From contig QAOA01008029.1 of the NCBI GenBank assembly GCA_003255065.1, positions 2,767 through 66,766 of the forward strand: 64,000 nucleotides of DNA. Reading direction: 5' to 3'. The notes beneath the pieces are model-generated. The model ran no database searches, was not told the DNA's origin, and saw nothing but the letters and a program-made list of their open reading frames with translations. Below are positions 11,048 through 22,901 of the stretch, in pieces. Made by a program: the position numbers and the translations under genes. This DNA comes from Cercis canadensis (taxonomy: Eukaryota > Streptophyta > Magnoliopsida > Fabales > Fabaceae). The stretch's first letter is position 1. Each line of letters starts with the position of its first letter.

Positions 11048-12177
11048 GGCTTCTTGGTAGTTTTGGTCCCTCTGTTTTATTGATTCTTACGAGTCATCAA
11101 TCCCTCATTTTTAAAAGTAAACAATTTAGCCCGTGTTTTACTGAGTTTGACAGTTTTAGTCATCCCGTTAGTCAACCTAACAGCATGCTGACGTGACATA
11201 GAGAAATTAGTTTTTTTTAATTGTTATCATGCTGATGTGGCACAGAAAAAGTAATTTTTAAATGTTAAATAACCATTTAAGCATAATTAAATCATAATGA
11301 ACAAAAAAAAAGAGTTTTTTTTTTTATCGTTAGATAATCATTTTAGATTTTTTTTATACAATTCAAGCAGATAAAAAAAAAATCTAGATCAAGTAAGACA
11401 TGTAAAAAAAAAATTCATATTATTTTAGATTAAGTCCTTAAGAGATTATATCAAAATTTTCAAATAAGATTATCTAATCTAAATTTTTTTGGACTGTTTG
11501 AACTTTATGAAAAAATCTAAAATTTTGGTAGAATCTCGTATAGAATTAATTTGAAAAAATCTGATTTTTTTTTTTTTTATCTGCTTGAATTTTGTGAAAA
11601 AAATCTGAAATAATTATTTAACAATAAAAAAACTCATTTTTTTTCTATTAATGTTAATTATGACTTAACTATGCTTATAGTTATTTAACTAAAAAAAACT
11701 AATTTCTCTGTATCACATCAAAATGATCACAATAAAAAAAAAAATACTAATTTCTATGTGCTACGTCAGCATGATGTTAAGTTGACCGTTTAACGGGAGA
11801 ACTAAAATTGTTAAACTCGGTAAAACACATGACTAAATTGTTCATTTTTAAAAATAAGAGACTAACTCGTAAANAAAAACTCATTTTTTTTTCTATTAAT
11901 GTTAATTATGACTTAACTATGCTTATAGTTATTTAACTAGAAAAAACTAATTTCTCTGTATCACATCAACATGATCACAATAAAAAAAAAATACTAATTC
12001 CTATGTGNATACTAATTTCTATGTGCTACGTCAGCATGATGTTAAGTTGACCGTTTAACGGGAGAACTAAAATTGTTAAACTCGGTAAAACACATGACTA
12101 AATTGTTCATTTTTAAAAATAAGAGACTAACTCGTAAAAATTGATAAAATAGATATTCCAAAACTATCAATAAGCCC
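11048..12177. mobile_element. MULE-like non-autonomous DNA transposon with long inverted repeats
   Basis: Ends are inverted over about 150 bp: GGCTTCTTGGTAGTTTTGG on the left and, read backwards, GGGCTTATTGATAGTTTTGG on the right, followed on both arms by versions of TTTTATTGATTCTTACGAG, AATTTAG and CATGCTGACGT. AAAAACTA lies directly outside both ends (11040-11047 and 12178-12185), an 8-bp target duplication (9 bp with one mismatch). Long inverted ends with this target size suggest Mutator or possibly hAT. No transposase is encoded. The right part is inflated by repeated sequence around Ns at 11874 and 12008, so the true element is probably nearer 0.9 kb. Confidence 0.6.
11628..12138. repeat. 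duplication around single-N contig joins
   Basis: 11628-11873 is repeated almost exactly as 11875-12138, with N at 11874 between them. Within the second copy another N (12008) is flanked by a 17-base repeat (12 to 28 bases around it). The N bases at the exact borders point to contig ends that overlap but were not merged. Confidence 0.75.
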
Positions 12178-12584
12178 AAAAACTAAGTTAACTTTGCTAA
12201 TTGATCTTAGTTGCAAATGGCTACCAAAACCAACACTATATTTTTTGAAAATGAAGTTTTTTTTCCCCTTTTATAAAATTGTGTTACAAACCCAAGGGAA
12301 GGAAATAAAAGCTTTAATTTCAAACTAAAGCTGTCTTTTTTTTTTTTTCCTAATTTTTAAATTATAAGTTGCGGAAAANCTCTCCTCTCCTCTCCCCTCC
12401 AAAAAAACTCTCAAACAGAAAAACAAAATGTGAGAATTAACAGGCCTGTCCCCATAATTAAAGCCCGTTGGCCCAATAAGCAGAAACCACAAGCCCATTT
12501 TTCTTAAACCCTGAATCTCAGTGAGAAAACCCTCCTCGTCTGTGTCACGCAGAACCATCATCTCCATCTCTAATTCACCCAGAA

Positions 12585-12593
12585 AAACCCTAA
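12585..12593 (+). promoter_or_regulatory. telo-box in the PPR gene leader
   Basis: AAACCCTAA ends two bases before the start codon. Telo-boxes are common near the start of plant genes for organelle and ribosome biogenesis. Confidence 0.4.
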
Positions 12594-12595
12594 CT

Positions 12596-14886
12596 ATGGA
12601 GTCGAAGCTCTTTCGGAAATTCGTAATGCAAAATGCGTTTACTTGCAGATCTTACTACACCAGCAGAACCAAGAAAGCGACCCTCTACTCGAAAATCAGC
12701 CCCCTTGGGAATCCCAGCACAAGTGTGGTACCTGAGCTCGACGATTGGGTCTACAAGGGGAACAAGGTCCGAGTCGCAGAGCTTCAGCGCATCGTTCACG
12801 ATTTTCGAAAGCGAAGGAGGTTCACTCAAGCTCTAGAGGTCTTCAAATTTTCTTTCAAATCTCAGCACAGCACAGTACTAAATTTTCTTTAATGTTGAAA
12901 GTTTAATTGGGTATGGTGGGAAGTGATAGGTTTTGACCCATGTAGTCCTCTGCATTGCTTGGACAGGTGAAATGGGTCGCAAATTTTCCATTTATGTTGA
13001 TGTTTCTGAACTGGGCATTAAAATTTTTTGTTCTTTGGAGTTTCTGATATACAAATACAAGTATTTGGTTGTGTTTAATGAATATTTATGTTGATGTTTC
13101 TGAACTGAGCACTCAAATTCCTGTTCTTTAGAGTTGCTAATATATAAAACGGGTACTTGGTTCTTTGATGAATGATGATGATGAGTCAGGTAGGCACTTA
13201 AAAACTGATGCGCAAATTATTTTGGTTACTTGTCTCTTAGTGAGGATAAACTTGTTTGACATTTTGTGAACTGATCTATTTGTGTTAATCCAACACTTAG
13301 GGTGTAGGGGTGTTTTTTAATTAGGAATGTCCATTTACAATGAATCATTTCTTTGAAACTAGCATGCAAATTCTAAGTAGAATGAGGTGGAACGAAGTGT
13401 AAGGGCTTCAGAAAAATGGTGATTTAACTTCAACATGGTGAACTCTGATTAACGGAAAGTTGAGAAGAGTTACATAATGAAAAGCATGCAACTATGATAT
13501 GGAAGTAACTCAAAGTAAGTCTTCTGTCGGAATGAAAAGAATGCTTTGATGTTACCGTATGATGCTAAGTCAGATGGTTGGGCTCCTGTAAAAAAATTTA
13601 GCTTACTTGTATTACACCCTTAAAAATTTGCTGCTTAATGGGTGCAGGTATCTGAGTGGATGAATAAGAATGGTGTATGCATATTTTCACCTGTTGAACA
13701 TGCGGTGCATTTGGATCTGATTGGCAAGGTTCATGGATTTCCTCATGCAGAAAGCTATTTTCAGAGCTTGAAAGAGCAAGATAAAACTGATAAGACTTAT
13801 GGTGCTCTCTTGAATTGCTACGTTCGGCAGCGCCAAACTGAGAAGTCTCTCTCCCATTTGCAGAAAATGAAGGAGAAGGGCTTTGCTTCGTCACCTCTTA
13901 CTTACAATGATATTATGTGTCTATACACAAATATAGACCAGCATGAGAAGGTCCCTGATGTGCTAACTGAGATGAAAAAGAACAAAGTTTTGCCTGACAA
14001 CTTCAGCTACAGAATCTGTATCAATTCTTATGGTGTAAGGTCTGATATTGATGGGGTGGAAAGAACATTAAAAGAGATGGAGGGCCAATCCCACATTGTT
14101 ATGGACTGGAACACTTATGCTGTTGTAGCTAATTTCTATATAAAAGCAGGACTTACTAGTAAGGCAGTTGGTGCCCTAAAGAAATCAGAGGAGAAGCTAG
14201 ATAAGAAAGATGGTCTTGGTTACAATCATCTCATCTCCCTTTTTGCCAATCTAGGAAAAAAGACTGAGGTAATAAGAATATGGGATCTGGAGAAAAGTTC
14301 TTGCAAGAGGTGCATAAACAGGGATTTCACTAACATGTTAGAATCTTTAGTGAGGCTTGGTGAGCTTGATGAAGCTGAGAAAGTACTGAAGGAGTGGGAA
14401 TCTAGTGGTAATTGTTATGATTTTCGAATCCCAAACATTGTGATCATTGGGTATTCAGAAAATGGTTTTCATGAGAAAGCAGAAGCAATGCTTGAAGACT
14501 TGGTGGAGAAGGGTAAGACCACCACCCCGAACAGTTGGACTGTAGTGGCAGGTGGATACCTGCTTAAGGGTGAGATGGAGAAAGCTTTGCAGTGCTTGAA
14601 AGCAGCCCTCTCTTTGTATGTGGAAAATAAAGGATGGAAACCTAATCCAAAGGTGATCTCGGGCATATTGAGTTGGCTTGGTGATGAAGGCAGTGTTGAA
14701 GATGTAGAAGTTTTGGTGAAATCATTAAGAAATGTCATCCCAGTAAATAGACAAGTGTATCATGCCTTGATCAAGGCTAACATAAGAGCTGGTAAAAAAG
14801 TGAATGGGTTTTTGGATAGCATGAAAATCGATAAAATTGATGAAGATGAAGAAACTAAGAAAATTCTTAGCACAAGGCAGACCTAA
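12596..14886 (+). CDS. P-class pentatricopeptide repeat protein, mitochondrial type
   Basis: Two exons, 12596-12838 and 13648-14886, phase 0 (GAG|GT..AG|GTA), giving 493 residues. The ATG chosen is the first in a frame whose start looks like a mitochondrial presequence (MESKLFRKFVMQNAF, basic and serine-rich, no acid). The first exon ends in VRVAELQRIVHDFRKRRRFTQALE, which continues as VSEWMNK, the pattern of the At2g20710/At4g21705 subgroup. The second exon has about nine to ten PPR units of roughly 35 residues (for example TYNDIMCLYTNIDQHEKVPD and YRICINSYGVRSDIDGVER). There is no E, DYW or SMR tail, so it is P-class: RNA binding in an organelle, target not predictable here. A LINE piece lies about 150 bp downstream. 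Confidence 0.9.
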
Positions 14887-15039
14887 ATTTGGAAACTTGT
14901 GTCTATTTTATTCTTCTGCTGCTACACCATCATGGATGTAATTGATTTTCCTTCAAGTTCAGATTAACGAGGTCAGTACACAGAGAAAGCATCAAAATGA
15001 AGTAACACAATTGCAATTTTATTAATAAAGGAAGTTAAG

Positions 15040-16025
15040 ATCTCGTCTCTTTCACCTGATCACAAATGCGTTCTGTTATCGGTGCCACCTCACTCAAAGC
15101 ACAGTGTTTTCGGTGCATGGGGGACGTTGAAACCATTATCCATTGCTTGCATGATTGTGTTAAGTCTCGCCAAGTTTGGACTTTCTTGGGCTTTGATGCA
15201 GAGGATAGTTTCCGGGAGCAAGATATTAATACGTGGATTATGGGTGATGCTAAACCAGCTGGAACAATGACTAAAACGCAGATTACATTCCTCTCCGTGT
15301 TGTGGTGGATTTGGCGCGCTCGGAATAAGGAGGTGCTGGAGGGGAGAGTAACACCGCTGATGACCATAATTTATAGAATTCAGGCAATGGTTCAAACTTG
15401 CATGAATGTGTTTCTTCTGCAGACAGATACCCAAAGTACGGAAGTGCGGTGGGTGCATTGGCAAGCTCCTTACCCCGGAACGCTGAAACTCCATATGGAT
15501 GGCAGCAGTTTTGGAAACCCAGGAAAAGCGGGCTTTGGGGTTGTTATCCGCAATTATCAGGGTCTGTGGCAGGGTGGCTTCTGTGGTTCAATAGGAGTGG
15601 GCACTAATATCAAGGCCGAGCTTATGGCTATCAGGAATGGGTTGCAGCTGTGCTGGAACAAAGGGATAGATCGTCTTGAGTGCGAGTCAGACTCCCTTGA
15701 AGGCTGATTGAAAATGCTGATGTCAATATCCATTTTTATGGGCGTATTATCAGTGATATTCGACATTTACTGAGTAGAGACCAGAGTCACATGTGTTGAG
15801 AGAGGCTAACGAAAAAGCTGATTTCATGGCAAACAAGGAACAAGAAGTCAAGTAGGTTGATTATTGCATGACCAACCCGTTACAGATCTTTCTCTTATTC
15901 TTGGCAGATAGAATGGGAAGCTTTCCGCAGACTATAGTTTTTCTTTTCTTATCTTTGTTACAATTTTCTTTTTTTACCAATGTCACGCTTTGTCATGATG
16001 ACACAATTTAAACCGTAAAAAAAAA
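15040..16025 (+). mobile_element. 5'-truncated L1-type LINE (zinc-binding and RNase H part)
   Basis: An open frame of about 640 bases (15066-15707) encodes the C-terminal part of a plant L1 ORF2: a zinc-binding knot (CFRCMGDVETIIHC), a linker with LWWIWRARNKEV, then an RNase H domain with its acidic residues visible (HMDGSSFGNPG, IKAELMAI, LECESDS). After about 15705 the frame shifts and contains a stop while the RNase H tail can still be followed (IRHLLSRDQS, EANEKADFMA). Endonuclease and reverse transcriptase are absent, as in 5' truncation. The element ends in a short poly-A (16017-16025). I could not define a target duplication. A second relic of the same family is at 58315-58900. Confidence 0.85.
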
Positions 16026-16312
16026 TTTGAATAAATCTAGTTGAACTTATATAATGCATGAAAAGTATTACTCACAACTTTTTATCTCTTAATATTTTTA
16101 TCTCTTTTAGTATTTCTCAGCAGCAAAGTATGGCCAAAAAAAAAAGGAACAAAGGAAAGCACTGTAAATCGGTTATCTTTCGTAGTTATCAGAGAGAAAG
16201 GATAAAAATGTCTACAAGTTTCATATCAATATTGTTTCATGATATGACGCTTGTACCAGCATGAGATGCACATCAAATTCTTTATTTATTTATTTTGCCA
16301 AAAAAAAAATAA

Positions 16313-16920
16313 TTTGGCTTAATTGTAATTTTAGTTTTCTTATTTTAATAACTTGAATTATTTGCTTTTTCTATTTTAAATATGAATAATTTAGTCTCTA
16401 TATTTATAAAATGTACAATTTTAATCATTTTGTCATTTTTCAAGTCTAGTTTAAGGTGTAAAGTTCTCCAATTCACAATTTTACCGTTCAGATTGAAGAG
16501 TTACGTTTTACGAATCTACTCACAAAATTTCAACTCGATCTAACAGTAGAACTTAGCCCAAAATATCAAAACTAAAAGTTTTCATTTAATCACAAATCTA
16601 GATTTATTCACCGATATATTGAGCTAAAATTTTGTGAAGAAGTTCACAAGACATGACTCTTCAATTTTATTCACCGATATATCGAGCTAAAATTTTATAA
16701 AGAAGTTCACAAGACGTGACTCTTCAATTTGAATGGTGAAATTATGAATCAGAAAACTTTACACATTAAAATAAACCTAAAAAATTTTAGCTCAAAGACA
16801 AAAGAATTAAAATTACACATTTTATAAATATAGAAAAACTAAATTGTTCATTTTTAAAATAAAAAAACTAAAAAATTCAAATTATTAAAATAAGATGACC
16901 AAAATTATAATTAAACCAAA
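16313..16920. mobile_element. MITE-like foldback element
   Basis: About 110 bases at each end are inverted copies: TTTGGCTTAATTGTAATTTT on the left against TTTGGTTTAATTATAATTTT on the right arm read backwards, both followed by TATTTTAATAA and AATTTAGT. Inside is a tandem pair of about 62 bp (16606-16668 and 16669-16730). No coding capacity. Low-complexity flanks hide the target site. Confidence 0.6.
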
Positions 16921-17519
16921 AAAAACTATTTTCTTTTTATTTTTTAAGTAGATCTTACCAATTTAAACTTCAACAGCCAAGTCAGTAAGTATTTTACACG
17001 TAAAGGTTGAGGCACTTTTATTTGATAGAAGAGGTCCATTTTTCCTGAACCGTTTATTTAGGTCTATTTGTTCAGAAATTGAATACACAAATATTAGAAG
17101 TCATATACCATGCAATGATGCAATACCCAACTATGATCATATTCCTTTAGCCACCCCGTTTAGAATTCATCTTGGTTGTGTATTCTATTCAAATCTATCC
17201 AAGGATTCGAAATTCTCATATTGGTCAGACATTTCCATTTCCAGAATCAATTGCCTAGCTTGTCATTCTATGCCCATTAACGACTCATCCTGCAAATTGT
17301 AATTTGACAACAAAAAGAAAATAATTTGCAGGCATTCAATAAGGCAGCCATTAATCAGGTACTATGAAAGCAAACATATAGAACATTATAACGTCAATAA
17401 ACACAAACTCCTGGTACCAGGATCAAAAATTGGCATGTATACTGTCATCAACTCATCCGAATACACAGCCGAAATGGCCTGTGTGATATCTCCCCTTATT
17501 TGATGGAGACAAACTAATC
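16921..17519. other. intergenic / GRXS17 3' flank
   Basis: No gene seen. The part next to 17519 is the 3' untranslated region of the minus-strand GRXS17 gene. Confidence 0.5.
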
Positions 17520-20500
17520 CTACTCAGACAGGGCTGATTTCAGCTCTCCATTATTTCGCAGCTCCATCACAATATCACAGCCACCTATCAGCTCACCTTT
17601 GTAATAAAGCTGAGGATAGGTTGGCCAATTTGAGAATTCCTTCAATCCCTGTCTCACTTCCTCATCGGTTAATATATCAAAGGACCCAAAAGTGACACCC
17701 TCCTCTTGAAGCGCATTTACAACTTTGGAACTAAAGCCACATCTCGGGGCATCTGGGGTACCCTTCATGAACAGCATCACAGGTGAAGAAGTGGTCAATT
17801 TTTTTAAACGATCTTGAAGAGTCTCTTCCTTAATAATCCCTTTCTCATGCAAAACCTTCCTAAGTTCTCCGCTTTTTTGCATCTCCAACACAATGTCTGA
17901 TCCACCAATAAGCTCACTCTTGACATATAATTGCGGGTAACTGGACCAGTTTGAATAAACTTTGAGCCCTTGACGGACTTCTTCATCAGAAAGAATGTCA
18001 AAACTCTCGAAGGGCACATTTTCCTGCTGGAGTATTTCAACGACCTTTCTGCTGAAACCACATTTTGGCTCATCCGGTTTTCCCTTCATAAACAGCATAA
18101 CCGGGCTTGAACTTATCAGGCTTTGCAGCCGGGAGGTCAAGGTTGTACTCAAGCCAGTAGATTCTGAGATGCCACCCTTTACATTTCCAGGTTCAGCTAC
18201 TTTTGTCTCATCACTGGTATTAATTCCATGATCTTTGAATACCTCCTGCAATTCACCACTCTCATGCATGGCAATTGCTATGTCACACCCACCAAGAAGC
18301 TCTCCTTTACAGTAAAGCTGAGGATATGTGGGCCAGTTAGAAAACTTCTTCAAGCCCTCTCGAACCTCATTGTCCGATAGGATGTCAAAACTTCCAAATT
18401 TGACCTTTTCTTCCTTCAAAATGTCAACAACTTTTCGGCTAAACCCACATTTTGGCTCTTCAGGGTTTCCTTTCATGAAGAGCATGACTGGATTAGAATC
18501 AAGGAGCTGCTGCAATCGCTTTTTCAGTGAATCACCAAGGCCTGGTTGCACTTGATTTTTTCCCTTAGAAGAGTCATTTTCTTTTGCCAACTCTTGGACT
18601 GTTTCAAGAACAGTGGGTCCTGCAGCCATCCCAAGACTGGCAGGAGAGGAATCTTTCCCAGGGTTAATTGACCCAGCAACTTTAGCAACCTTATTGGCCA
18701 AACTTGATGGATCTGCACCCTCCAATGTATCAAAGGTCTTGCCATCCTGATAGAATGATTATAATCAATTATTGGAATTAAGAAAGGTAAGAAGTGACTT
18801 TCTAAATACTAACTGACAGTTTGAAGTACAAGAGCATAAAAGTGAAAAACAAGACACAGATCTATAAATCATCAAGAGTTTTATAATTTCAATGAAACAA
18901 AGATAATTGTTTGTATACATGGGGAAGAATTTTAGTTTTTGATGTTCAAACATGATAAAATATAAAATTAAGTCAATAATCAAGAAAAATATAAGAAATA
19001 TACAACTTCCCTTTACATGATTATCTCCAGGCACCAATTTAATCAAACCCATCATAAAAAGTTACCCAGTCGAATGCATCACATGATCATGCATGTCTTT
19101 TTTTCATATGACTAAGTAGTTTCATTATGAGAAATGCCCATGAGGTATAACCCAAGTACACTGAGATAATGTAAGTGAAAGTTCTCTCATAAACCACAAT
19201 ACCAAGTACAAAGATAATCATGCCCTGACCAAATCTTTTGTGGACATTGACCAATAGACATATGCCATAGGCATAATTACACAGTCCAAGGCTTATTAAA
19301 GAACTCAACAACAGGCTTAAGAGATAAACAAAAATTAAATTAACTCAGTAAAATTTAAAGATAAGAGTAAACACATTCATGCTGTATTCATTAACAAGAC
19401 CACTGAACCCTACAAATGATCCACTAGACAAGCTTAATCTCCCATACACAAAGGTGCCCTTACCACCTAGGTGTACATAACTCCAAGGATATCTCATTAT
19501 CTTTCTTTTTCCCTTCCTCTACAGAGCTCACAATCAATCTGAGCCAGCCAAAACTCCAAGAGCTGTGCATCTAACTCATTTTCTTATTTCATACTCTGCT
19601 TTTCCTTCAACGTTATCAAACCATAACAACCTTGTATTTCTTTAAATTTGCACAAGTGCTGACTAGAAAAAATCACTTCATATTATCCCTGCTTATCTGA
19701 AGAGAAAATTACAGTGGATCTAATAGGTACCAGTTAGACTCTAATACATCTCCGACACCACGCAGTCTTCATCTTCTTTGCACTCTGGCACAAGGCCCTA
19801 TCAGTAAGCAGACCTATTGCTTGCCTTGCATATCCTGCTGTGGCAGTTTCTCTTCCGGCTCCTCTGTTTTTCTTCAAACTCGAACTCCTTTCTGAAGCAT
19901 CCCCAACTTATGCACTAAAAGTATGTTCACTCAGAACAATAGTTTAATTTTGCAAGCATACTACTGGTTTTAATGTACCATAAAAGACATCGTCTATCTC
20001 AATTTTTTTTTCCCCTTTCTAAAGCATGCTTTAGCCTTTGCAGGAGAAAACTCAATCGCCCACCCAGATAATCCACAAAAATCTGAAAAATATTATGTTG
20101 AATAATGGACCTCTTTCTTCCTTTTATTCTATTAATTCTTTTGATTAAAACTAGTTGGACAGTGCGCTCACTACAGGTTTTCACTCAAAGTAATCAAGAT
20201 AAGATATAAAACGTTTGCCGCCATTGTTAAGTACCATTAGTTTTGGGCACTTTTTTTTTATTATGTGTAATAAGATTTTCACCAACCAGCTTTATTATGT
20301 CTAGCATCAACCACACATATCAACCACTCTACTGTACAGTTCAGCTAGGTTGATCAGTAAAATAGAATCAGAGTCATATCTAATGATGATAAACCTAATA
20401 TTGACAGAGAATCAACAAGAGAGAGGTGGAAAAAACTGAATTAAATAGGCCTCCTTTTTCCTAGACTTGGAGAAGTCGGGGAAACATTAGAGGCAACACA

Positions 20501-21050
20501 ATCAAATGCACCAGGCCATAAGTTATGCCCTCAAATTTCACATGCGACTTATATCAGTATCACAATAAGAATACCAATTTCACAACAATATCGAACTCGC
20601 CAGAAAATTGAAAAGGAGAAGGCAAACTGGGAAATACCCAGGTACTGTACCTTGCAGAAGACAAAGAAAGGCACAGCAGAAACCGAATATGCCTCGGATA
20701 TCTCAGGTTGCTCCTCAGCTTCAACCTATTCGAAAGACAAAAAATTGACTGTTAATAAATCAAAACGCAAAAGAAGCAAGCTTAGCCAGAATCAAAGTCA
20801 ATGGAAATAAATAAATTAAAAAAAGCTCAATTATAATGAAAAAAAAAAATTTATGGGGCTATGTAGGAGATATTCAAACCCTTAAGAAACTGGTATGGGG
20901 GAAATCAGTGGACAAGCGAGAGAAGACTTGGTCCATGGGCTTAGAAGCTTCACACCATGAAGCCCAGAAGTGAAGGACAACTGGTGCACCAGTCTTCACA
21001 AGGTCATCAAGCTCCTTCTTTGACTGCACATCTTTCACAGATCCACCCAT
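17520..21050 (-). CDS. GRXS17: monothiol glutaredoxin S17
   Basis: Three exons on the minus strand: 20880-21050, 20651-20725 and 17520-18746, all borders GT..AG and phase 0, giving 490 residues (the Arabidopsis protein is about the same length). Order: a thioredoxin-fold domain (1-105) whose active-site region reads WASWCEAS, so CEAS rather than the CGPC of true thioredoxins, then three PICOT-type glutaredoxin domains with CGFS at about 182-185, 311-314 and 418-421, each with VMLFMKG before and WPTYPQLY or WSSYPQLY after. CGFS domains hold a [2Fe-2S] cluster with glutathione, and the family acts in cytosol and nucleus in iron-sulfur and redox homeostasis and heat tolerance. The long second intron (18747-20650) holds nothing I recognise. 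The start codon has the family start MGGSVKDV. Confidence 0.97.
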
Positions 21051-21270
21051 AATTGTGAAACCCAGAAAGGACAGAGGGAAAATCTATGTAGGTGATTATC
21101 GGAATTCAGAAACCAGTTGCAAACCCTAGAAGGAGCAGCTGGTGAGTTCTTCCACTGATGCCTGAACATGAAGAGGCAGAAGAAAAAGAAAAAGAAAAAG
21201 AAAATCGGCTGTCAACGCTATTGTTATTCCGTTGTGGGGTCCCAATTAAAGGCAGAGTAATCACCTTTAC

Positions 21271-21280
21271 TCGACACGTG
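21271..21280. promoter_or_regulatory. G-box/ABRE upstream of GRXS17
   Basis: CACGTG at 21275-21280 sits within GACACGTGTC, about 225 bp before the GRXS17 start. A second CGTGTCC lies at about 21321. Such sites bind bZIP and bHLH factors and are typical of stress-responsive promoters. Function is inferred. Confidence 0.4.
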
Positions 21281-21359
21281 TCCGGCAGGAATAGGATGCT
21301 TTGTAACCTTCACGAATGTAAACGTGTCCCAACCTTGTAACGAAGCCTGCCTTACGAGT

Positions 21360-22890
21360 CCACATTTCAAGACAAGAGTCTTCAACTTTTTCTTTTTTTA
21401 GTGCTGTTTATAAAAATATATGGACCTCTCTTCTTTTCTTTTTATGTAGTATAGTTAGCATAAGTGCATAACAATCTTTTTTATTTCATGAATTAAAATT
21501 ATTTACTTCTAAGATAACATAAATTTTCTTTCAAATTGTACTTAAATTTTTTTTGTGATTTTTAAAATAAAAAATATATTCTTATAATTTTATCAAATGA
21601 GGAAAGAGATTAAAGATATGAATCATGCTTAATTAAAAATTTTGTGCTCATTATTAATAAGATTATAGGTTATAAATAAAGGCTTAAAAATATTTTAAAT
21701 AAAAATATAATAAGAGTTGATTCTAAAATCTAAAATAAAGAAAGAGAAAAGAAAAAGAGAACTCCAAGAAAATGTTTGTCAAGGAAAATGATTAACTAGT
21801 GTTATATGCATTTGATCACCTTCTACTTTGCACACATGCAGATGTGCACTTTTATTTATGGCTATATATATATATAGTACCATCTAAATTTAATTTGATT
21901 ATTTTAATTTTAATTGAATCCACTTTAAAAAAAAAAAAAAAACTTACGACTGATTATTTAATATCATGAATGGTACTAATATTATATATATTACTAACTA
22001 TTGAAACAATTTAAGGCATGTATTTTTTAAGTTTCACATATTTATTAAATAAAATAAATAATACAAGTTATTTTAGTTGTTAATTTTATTTGTAGTATAA
22101 ATATTAATTATGATATTAAATAACTTTTTTTTTATATGATTTAAAGTGCACAAACATAATTTCTTTCTCATGAGATTGTTGTAAAATCAACACAGAGATT
22201 TATCGAACAACATTTAGAGCCATCTTTGTTGGCAACAAATGCCATCAAGGTTCTTCAATTAAATTCCCGTAGCACACTAGATCCTCTCCATGACAAGTCA
22301 AGCTAAACAAGGTCTAAGTTCTCATATTTAAGTTATTTTTAACAAAAAGCTTTTTATCGATTTTCCCATGTACAATAAAAATATAGTTCTTTAATTATAC
22401 AAATGTTAGTTTTAAAATAAAACGTGATAACAAATTAAATTAAAAAAAAAAGACTTATTTCTTTTTATTATGGTTAAACAAAGGGAACGGGGCCAGAGGC
22501 CTAAGAACAAAAAGGCATCAAATATACTTGATTCATCCAGGCATTCCATCGTTCAAAGTCAATTATAATTTTTTTTTGTTATAAAGGAGCAAAAAAAAAA
22601 AAAAAANAAAAAAAACCATCTAGTTCTTATGATCAAAAGGGATGCCAATAAGAATCACTTACAAAAATTGATGTAAACTACATGGGGCAACACACTAAAC
22701 CTCAAAATTCCAATTTTTTTTTTTTTGGTATTTTTGGCTACAACTTTAGATTTAAACAAAAAATCACAAGCTAATCTTCAGTACCACTCAGCTACAAGCG
22801 ACTTGGTTCAAAATTTCAAATTTTATCCATAGTTTGATGTTACTTGTACATCATGGTAATTGCACTCATTATAAGAAACCTGCTTGACTC
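21360..22890. other. intergenic, no gene seen
   Basis: AT-rich sequence between the GRXS17 promoter and the 3' end of the Smr gene, with an N in poly-A at 22607. No coding or repeat signature. Confidence 0.5.
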
Positions 22891-22901
22891 TAGCAGGCAT
22901 A

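Noticed and set aside
12325-12567. 80-codon minus-strand frame upstream of the PPR gene
   Set aside because: Contains an unknown base and lies in the PPR promoter and leader; no domain.
15090-15494. 134-codon minus-strand frame
   Set aside because: Antisense of the LINE zinc/RNase H region, no family features of its own.
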